Below, one piece after another: positions 58,782 to 63,600 of a DNA stretch of 63,600 bases. The translations under genes were made by a program, and so were the position numbers. Source of the stretch: Bacillota bacterium (GTDB lineage: Bacteria; Bacillota; Clostridia; Lachnospirales; CAG-274); NCBI GenBank assembly GCA_017543265.1, contig JAFYGI010000049.1, positions 1 through 63,600 on the forward strand. Reading direction: 5' to 3'. Positions within the stretch are counted from its first letter, which is position 1, and every line of letters starts with the position of its first letter. The notes under the pieces were generated by a model that saw nothing but the letters and a program-made list of their open reading frames with translations, ran no database searches and was not told where the DNA came from.

Positions 58782-60344
58782 ATGAGAAAATGCGGTATAC
58801 TTTTACATCCCATCAGCCTGCCAAGTCATTACGGCATAGGCGATCTGGGTATGGAAAGCTATGCTTTTGTGGATTTTTTGGTCGAGGCGGGACAAAAACT
58901 GTGGCAGGTGCTTCCTTTCGGACACACGGGCTTCGGTGATTCGCCGTATCAGAGTTTTTCTACCTTTGCGGGCAACCCGCTTATGATAAGCCCCGATATC
59001 CTTGTCAAGGACGAGCTTTTGTCCGAGGACGACGTTGCGGAGCTTCCGTTTTTCGAGCCCTGCAAAATAGAGTACGGCAAGGTGATAGAATATAAGTATT
59101 CCCTCTATCGCAAGGCTTATGCAAATTTCGATAAAAAGGACAAACACTATCGCGCGTTTTGCCGCAAAAATGCGTTTTGGCTTGACGATTATGCGCTTTT
59201 TATGGCACTTAAAGACTATTTTATAGAGCAAAGAAAATATACCTGCAATTCGGCGGAGTACAAGGCCTATCAAAAAGAGCTTAAAAGGTATATGACGGTA
59301 AATGCCATAAAGGACTGCTATTACGGCGCAAGCTGGAACTCGTTCCCCGCGGAGCTGCGCGACAGGGACGAAAAGGCGCTTGCAAAATACAAAAAGCTTT
59401 TAAAGGACGAGGTGGATTTCTACAAGTTTATCCAGTACGAGTTTTTCAAGCAGTGGGCAGACCTTAAAAAATACGCAAACGAAAGCGGTATAGAAATAAT
59501 AGGCGATATACCTATTTTTGTTGCGGCCGACAGCGCCGATACATGGAGCTGCCGCGAGATTTTCAAAATAAACGAAAAGGGCTTCCCGACAGAGGTCGCA
59601 GGCGTTCCGCCCGATTATTTCAGCGAGGACGGTCAGCTTTGGGGCAACCCGCTTTACGATTGGGATAAGCTTGCCGAAACGGGCTATGACTGGTGGGTAA
59701 AGCGTGTCGAGGCAATGTCAAAGTTATTCGACATTATCAGGATAGACCATTTCCGCGCCTTTGAAAGTTACTGGGCAATACCTTTCGGCGCAAAGACAGC
59801 CAAAAAAGGCAAGTGGAAAAAGGGCCCGCAGACCGCGCTTTTTGATGCAATAAAGGAAAAACTCGGCGATATAGAGATAATCGCGGAGGATCTGGGCGAC
59901 CTCAATCCCGAGGTGCTGGAACTGCGTGATAAGCTGGGCTTCCCCGGTATGAAAATTTTGCAGTTTGCCTTCGGTAATTTTGACAACCCGTATTTCCCGC
60001 ATAACTTTGAAAACAGTAACTGCGTTGTTTACACGGGCACACACGACAACGACACGACACTCGGCTGGTATATGAGCTGTGACGAAAAGACAAGGGATAT
60101 GGTGCGCCGCGTGCTGAATGTTTCGGGCGACAATATCGTTTGGGATATGATAAGGATGGCCGTGTCCTCAAGCGCAAAATACTGCATCATCCCCATACAG
60201 GACGTGCTGGGCTACGGTGCCGATACAAGGATGAACACCCCCGGTGTTTCGGGCGGCAACTGGCAGTTTATGTTTGAAAGGGAAAGACTTACAAAGGAAA
60301 TGGCGGCAAATCTTAAATATTTGTGTACTATATTTAATAGATAA
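58782..60344 (+). CDS. malQ: 4-alpha-glucanotransferase (amylomaltase)
   Basis: A 520-residue GH77 enzyme that moves alpha-1,4-glucan segments between chains. GILLHPISLPSHYGIGDLG opens the fold, WQVLPFGHTGFGDSPYQ is the substrate-binding signature, IRIDHFRAFESYWAIPFG carries the nucleophile Asp (RIDHFRA), IIAEDLGDL the acid/base Glu, and YTGTHDNDTTLGWY the third carboxylate. ATG 58782 fits GAGGTGAT. With glycogen phosphorylase (19603) it completes maltodextrin breakdown. Confidence 0.97.
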   Translation: MRKCGILLHPISLPSHYGIGDLGMESYAFVDFLVEAGQKLWQVLPFGHTGFGDSPYQSFSTFAGNPLMISPDILVKDELLSEDDVAELPFFEPCKIEYGKVIEYKYSLYRKAYANFDKKDKHYRAFCRKNAFWLDDYALFMALKDYFIEQRKYTCNSAEYKAYQKELKRYMTVNAIKDCYYGASWNSFPAELRDRDEKALAKYKKLLKDEVDFYKFIQYEFFKQWADLKKYANESGIEIIGDIPIFVAADSADTWSCREIFKINEKGFPTEVAGVPPDYFSEDGQLWGNPLYDWDKLAETGYDWWVKRVEAMSKLFDIIRIDHFRAFESYWAIPFGAKTAKKGKWKKGPQTALFDAIKEKLGDIEIIAEDLGDLNPEVLELRDKLGFPGMKILQFAFGNFDNPYFPHNFENSNCVVYTGTHDNDTTLGWYMSCDEKTRDMVRRVLNVSGDNIVWDMIRMAVSSSAKYCIIPIQDVLGYGADTRMNTPGVSGGNWQFMFERERLTKEMAANLKYLCTIFNR

Positions 60345-60394
60345 ATATTATCCGCCGACCGCGGTACAAAAATAAATCAAAAAGGAACTTGTAT

Positions 60395-61480
60395 ATGAAA
60401 GAATTAAAAATCAAAACTCCCACTTCGGAGTACCCAATCTATATAACCGAGGGCTTTAACGGCCTTGCCGCGGCATTTGAGACCGCGGGCTTTTCGGGCA
60501 GAAAGCTTTGCATAATAACCGACAGCAATGTTGCGCCCTTGTATCTCGACAAGATAAAAGCGCTTTTAAGCGGCTATGATGTGTCGAGCTATGTATTCAA
60601 GGCGGGCGAGGAAAGCAAAAACCTTGACACTATAAGCGATTTTTACAAGCATTTCATTGACGAAAGGCTTGACAGAAAATCGGTGCTGGTGGCTCTCGGC
60701 GGCGGTGTAACGGGCGATATGACGGGCTTTGCGGCGGCGACCTATATGCGCGGCATACCCTTTGTGCAGATACCCACAACGCTTTTGGCGCAGGTAGACA
60801 GCAGCGTCGGCGGCAAAACGGGTGTTGATTTTCTGGGCAATAAAAATATGGTCGGCGCGTTTTATCAGCCGTCCTTTGTCTATATCAACAGCCAGACCCT
60901 GTCCACACTCCCCAAGGAGCAGGTGGCCTCGGGTATGGCGGAGGCCGTAAAGACTGCCTATATCATAGACAAAGACCTTTTGACATATTTTAACGAAAAT
61001 GCACCCGCAATAAAGGCGCTTGATCCCGAAAAAATAGGCCATGTCATCTATTCCTGCTGCAAGGCAAAGGCGTGGGTCGTAAATCGGGACGAAAAGGAGT
61101 CGGGTCTGAGAGAGATTTTAAATTTCGGACATACCTTCGGCCATGCGGTTGAAAAGCTGTCGGGCTTTAAGCTGCTGCACGGCGAATGTGTGGCGATAGG
61201 CATGGCGGCGGCTATGCATTTGGCGGCCGACATGGACAAGACCACGGAAAACGACCTGCTTGATGCGGAAAAGCTTCTGCAATTTTTTGACCTGCCCATA
61301 CGCGCCGAAAACTTCGGTACTGACGATATTTACAAACAGATGTTTTACGATAAAAAGACCAAAAACGGCAAATTAAATATTATCGTATTGGAAGAAATAG
61401 GCAAGGCCTATACCGAAAAAAATGCGCCCGAGGACGCTGTAAAGGCGGCCATAGCGCATATTGCGGGGGACAAAAAATGA
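60395..61480 (+). CDS. aroB: 3-dehydroquinate synthase
   Basis: A 361-residue NAD- and zinc-dependent enzyme making 3-dehydroquinate in the shikimate pathway. Motifs: ALGGGVTGDMTGFAAATYMR, IPTTLLAQVDSSVGGKTGVD, KNMVGAFYQP, and the zinc ligands in NFGHTFGHAVE and LLHGECVAIGM. AAAGGAAC precedes ATG 60395. It overlaps lspA by ATGA, starting a three-gene operon with lspA and rluD. Confidence 0.98.
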   Translation: MKELKIKTPTSEYPIYITEGFNGLAAAFETAGFSGRKLCIITDSNVAPLYLDKIKALLSGYDVSSYVFKAGEESKNLDTISDFYKHFIDERLDRKSVLVALGGGVTGDMTGFAAATYMRGIPFVQIPTTLLAQVDSSVGGKTGVDFLGNKNMVGAFYQPSFVYINSQTLSTLPKEQVASGMAEAVKTAYIIDKDLLTYFNENAPAIKALDPEKIGHVIYSCCKAKAWVVNRDEKESGLREILNFGHTFGHAVEKLSGFKLLHGECVAIGMAAAMHLAADMDKTTENDLLDAEKLLQFFDLPIRAENFGTDDIYKQMFYDKKTKNGKLNIIVLEEIGKAYTEKNAPEDAVKAAIAHIAGDKK

Positions 61481-61947
61481 TAGCTGTTATTATTGTTTTA
61501 TTTCTTATAATATCAGACCAGCTTACAAAGCTTGCGGCGCTCAACTGGCTTATGCCCGTAAAACAAAAGGTATTAATAGAAGGTTTTTTTAATCTTACCT
61601 ATGTCGAAAACCGTGGGGCGGCCTTCGGCTCCATGCAGGGGGCACGCTGGTTTTTTGTGGTGCTTGCGGTTTTTGTGGTGGCAGGCTTATCCTTTTATTA
61701 TCATAGGTTAGAAAAAACAAAAAAGACCCTGCCGCTGCGTATTGCGATAGTATTGATAGTCGGCGGCACGGTGGGCAATGTTATAGACCGTGTTTTACGC
61801 GGCTATGTGGTGGATTTTCTGGATTTTATAATTTTCGGCTATGATTTTCCCGTGTTTAATGCCGCCGATATATTTATAGTGGTGGGTACGTTCCTGCTGG
61901 CGGCTTACATACTTTTTACGGATATTAAAAAGGAAGACAAAAAATGA
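61477..61947 (+). CDS. lspA: Lipoprotein signal peptidase II
   Basis: A 156-residue membrane aspartyl peptidase that cleaves the signal peptide of lipoproteins after lipidation (such as those at 24081 and 58243). Four membrane helices; NRGAAFG, VGNVIDRV and FNAADIFIVVG carry the catalytic Asp pair. It overlaps both neighbours by ATGA, so translation of aroB-lspA-rluD is coupled. Confidence 0.97.
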   Translation: MIAVIIVLFLIISDQLTKLAALNWLMPVKQKVLIEGFFNLTYVENRGAAFGSMQGARWFFVVLAVFVVAGLSFYYHRLEKTKKTLPLRIAIVLIVGGTVGNVIDRVLRGYVVDFLDFIIFGYDFPVFNAADIFIVVGTFLLAAYILFTDIKKEDKK

Positions 61948-62849
61948 TACATATAGTTGAAAACGAGGATGCGGGCAAGCGCATAGATGTTTTTTTAAGC
62001 GAAGAAAATGAGGATATCTCCCGCAGCGCCGTGCAGAAAAATATCGAAAACGGCAATATACTTGTAAACGGTAAAAAAGTCAATAAAAATTACAAGCTGT
62101 CGGCGGCGGACGAGATCTCCGTCGATATCCCCGAGCCCGAGGAGGCCGAGATACTTCCCGAGAATATCCCCCTCGACATTATGTACGAGGATAAGGATGT
62201 TATCGTTATCAACAAGCCGCAGGGCATGGTCGTGCATCCCGCGCCGGGGCACTACACGGGTACCCTTGTCAATGCGCTCATGTACCATTGCGGGGAAGAG
62301 CTTTCGGGCATAAACGGCGTAATGCGCCCGGGCATCGTCCACCGCATAGACAAGGACACCAGCGGCATACTGGTCATTGCAAAAAGCGACAGGGCGCATA
62401 TCTCGCTGTCAAAGCAGCTTGCCGAGCACAGCATGACAAGGGAATACCAAGCGATAGTTTACAACGGCTTTAAAGAGGAAAGCGGTACGGTGGACGCGCC
62501 TATCGGCAGACACCCGAAGGAGCGCAAAAAAATGGCGGTCGTCCGCGATAAGACCTCCCGCCATGCCGTTACGCATTATACCGTTATCAAAAAATTAAAG
62601 GGAAACTACACCCTTGTAAGGCTTCGGCTTGAAACGGGCAGGACTCATCAGATAAGGGTACACATGGCCTATATCGGGCATCCCCTTCTGGGCGACGAGG
62701 TCTACGGGCCGAAAAAAAGCCCCTTCGCTTTGAAGGGGCAGGTGCTGCACGCCAAGGTGCTGGGGTTCGTACATCCGGCAACGGGCGAATATATGCAGTT
62801 TGAAACGCCGCTGCCTGCATATTTTGAAGAACTTGTCGAAAGGCTCTGA
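61944..62849 (+). CDS. RluD-like ribosomal large-subunit pseudouridine synthase
   Basis: A 301-residue RluA-family enzyme. An N-terminal S4 domain (DVFLSEEN through NYKLSAADEISV) binds RNA. The catalytic domain has VVNKPQGM-like VINKPQGMVVHPAPGH and HRIDKDTSGILV with the catalytic Asp (RxD), then LETGRTHQIRVHM. It isomerises uridines in helix 69 of 23S rRNA in RluD, but which of the RluA-type targets is used here is uncertain. Confidence 0.92.
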   Translation: MIHIVENEDAGKRIDVFLSEENEDISRSAVQKNIENGNILVNGKKVNKNYKLSAADEISVDIPEPEEAEILPENIPLDIMYEDKDVIVINKPQGMVVHPAPGHYTGTLVNALMYHCGEELSGINGVMRPGIVHRIDKDTSGILVIAKSDRAHISLSKQLAEHSMTREYQAIVYNGFKEESGTVDAPIGRHPKERKKMAVVRDKTSRHAVTHYTVIKKLKGNYTLVRLRLETGRTHQIRVHMAYIGHPLLGDEVYGPKKSPFALKGQVLHAKVLGFVHPATGEYMQFETPLPAYFEELVERL

Positions 62850-62853
62850 CGGT

Positions 62854-63102
62854 TTACATATCGTCGGGCTTTTCTTCTTTTTTTTCTTTCAATATTAAAT
62901 ATGTAAATACTCCGCAGCAGGGCAGGGCCAGAATAAGTCCGAGCAAAAGACCCGATACAAGACAGGAGAAAAATCCGCCTATCGCAAGGCCTGTCTTATC
63001 CTTTCTCAATCCTACAATAAGCGGTATAAGGCCTGTTATAATGCCTACGCATACTGCGCCTACTATCATGCCGATCCTGAATGCCGTATTTTCTATGGAC
63101 AT
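62854..63102 (-). CDS. Small two-helix membrane protein, function unknown
   Basis: An 82-residue protein with AAAGGGAGGAT ahead of ATG. Two or three hydrophobic segments (MIVGAVCVGIITGLIPLIVG and a later stretch LVSGLLLGLILALPCCGVF), followed by a Lys/Glu-rich cytoplasmic tail. No family recognised. Convergent with rluD, whose stop lies 4 bases away. The gap 63103-63307 holds only AT-rich sequence. Confidence 0.78.
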   Translation of the reverse strand: MSIENTAFRIGMIVGAVCVGIITGLIPLIVGLRKDKTGLAIGGFFSCLVSGLLLGLILALPCCGVFTYLILKEKKEEKPDDM

Positions 63103-63307
63103 TGGTTTATCCTCCCTTTATATGAAAAATTACCAATAAAAGTATAGCATAATTGCCTTGATGTGTCAATAAACAGAAAAAACGGTGTAAAAATCTGCGC
63201 GCCGCACGCTGTTTAGTAAATAAAGCCTGTGTTTCTACTATATATAGTGCTAAACCGACATACATTTTTTTGTTAATTTTTATTATGAAAAAATATAAAA
63301 AAAGGTG

Positions 63308-63336
63308 TTGACATTTGTCCGTCCATCTTGTATAAT
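63308..63336 (+). promoter_or_regulatory. Consensus promoter of tRNA-Ser
   Basis: TTGACA, 17-base spacer, TATAAT. Confidence 0.92.
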
Positions 63337-63355
63337 AATCAAGTGCTGAAAATTT

Positions 63356-63443
63356 GGAGATGTACCCAAGTGGCTGAAGGGGCTCCCCTGCTAAGGGAGT
63401 AGGTCGTGAAAGCGGCGCGAGGGTTCAAATCCCTCCATCTCCG
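63356..63443 (+). tRNA. tRNA-Ser (anticodon GCT)
   Basis: An 88-base class II tRNA with a long variable arm. Acceptor GGAGATG/CATCTCC, anticodon stem CTCCC/GGGAG with loop CTGCTAA (anticodon GCT), T-loop GGTTCAAATCC, discriminator G. CCA is not encoded. Confidence 0.96.
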
Positions 63444-63480
63444 CTTTTTTAAAAATTTTCAAAAAATTTTAAAAAAGGTA

Positions 63481-63600
63481 TTGACAACAACAAACAGTTG
63501 TGTTAATATAATTAGGCTGTCGCTTACGACAGCAAAGCAAAAAGCTTGTACTTTGAAAACCGAATAATCAAAGAATTAATACTCAATCCCTTAACAATTC
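63481..63600 (+). promoter_or_regulatory. Promoter and leader of a probable rRNA operon
   Basis: TTGACA, 17-base spacer, TAATAT, followed by a short hairpin (GCTGTCG/CGACAGC) and CTTTGAAAACCGAATAATC. This closely resembles the leader preceding 16S rRNA genes in Firmicutes (CTTTGAAAACTGAA). No rRNA sequence itself is in the window, so the call rests on the leader. Confidence 0.6.

Overview
The window reads as chromosomal DNA of a Clostridia-class Firmicute, most likely a gut or rumen pectin degrader that forms spores. Evidence: strong AGGAGG-type ribosome binding sites, sigma-A promoters of the TTGACA-N17-TATAAT type, CotS-like and Csp-like sporulation or germination relatives, Firmicute gene neighbourhoods (DUF1385-prmC-prfA; aroB-lspA-rluD), NhaC and DacA families, and large secreted pectinases. 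The genus cannot be fixed from sequence alone; a Monoglobus-like or Oscillospirales-like relative would fit.

Layout. 1-1500: tRNA-Trp and a minus-strand operon of a secreted protein plus a 43-residue peptide. 1.7-13.7 kb: a cell-surface polysaccharide locus (flippase, WecC-like dehydrogenase behind a structured leader, two GT4 glycosyltransferases, O-antigen-ligase-like polymerase, CsaB pyruvyl transferase, TagA/WecG glycosyltransferase), broken near 12 kb by a small palindrome-rich element inside a decayed gene. 13.8-14.8 kb: tRNA-Thr, then a compact convergent locus that looks like an Fst/par-type type I toxin-antitoxin module, then a 69-bp hairpin repeat array. 14.8-30.3 kb: NhaC antiporter, DUF1385-prmC-prfA, glycogen phosphorylase, a PAS-GGDEF-GAF protein, a BspA-type LRR lipoprotein, a D,D-carboxypeptidase, two tandem Csp-like subtilases and an HMGL-like aldolase.

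30.4-45.3 kb is the accessory heart: a candidate sRNA, a PL1 pectate lyase with a dockerin-like tail, an SCP2-like protein with a histone-like tail, a 425-bp inverted-repeat element, and a CE8 pectinesterase/CE12 acetylesterase polypeptide split by a one-base frameshift. It also holds a second SG-motif small peptide and a second dockerin-tailed surface protein. Two paralogous MerR regulators bracket this block, each divergent from a promoter with the 19-bp spacer typical of MerR control and a shared dyad. A large PL9 pectate lyase lies further on (49.2-53.1 kb).

45.3-63.6 kb is mostly housekeeping: ZIP transporter and DtxR-like regulator, PAP2 phosphatase, flavoprotein, tRNA-Pro, cca, proB, rbgA, a CotS-like pseudokinase, TtcA-like thiolase, tyrosine recombinase, malQ (partner of glgP), aroB, lspA, rluD, tRNA-Ser, and at the very end what looks like the promoter and leader of an rRNA operon.

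The genes together suggest a cell that coats itself with a pyruvylated secondary polymer, secretes multi-domain pectinases (lyase, methylesterase, acetylesterase) and stores glucose as glycogen. The most novel-looking items are the convergent type I toxin-antitoxin locus at 13972-14323 and the paired MerR/19-bp-spacer promoter system.
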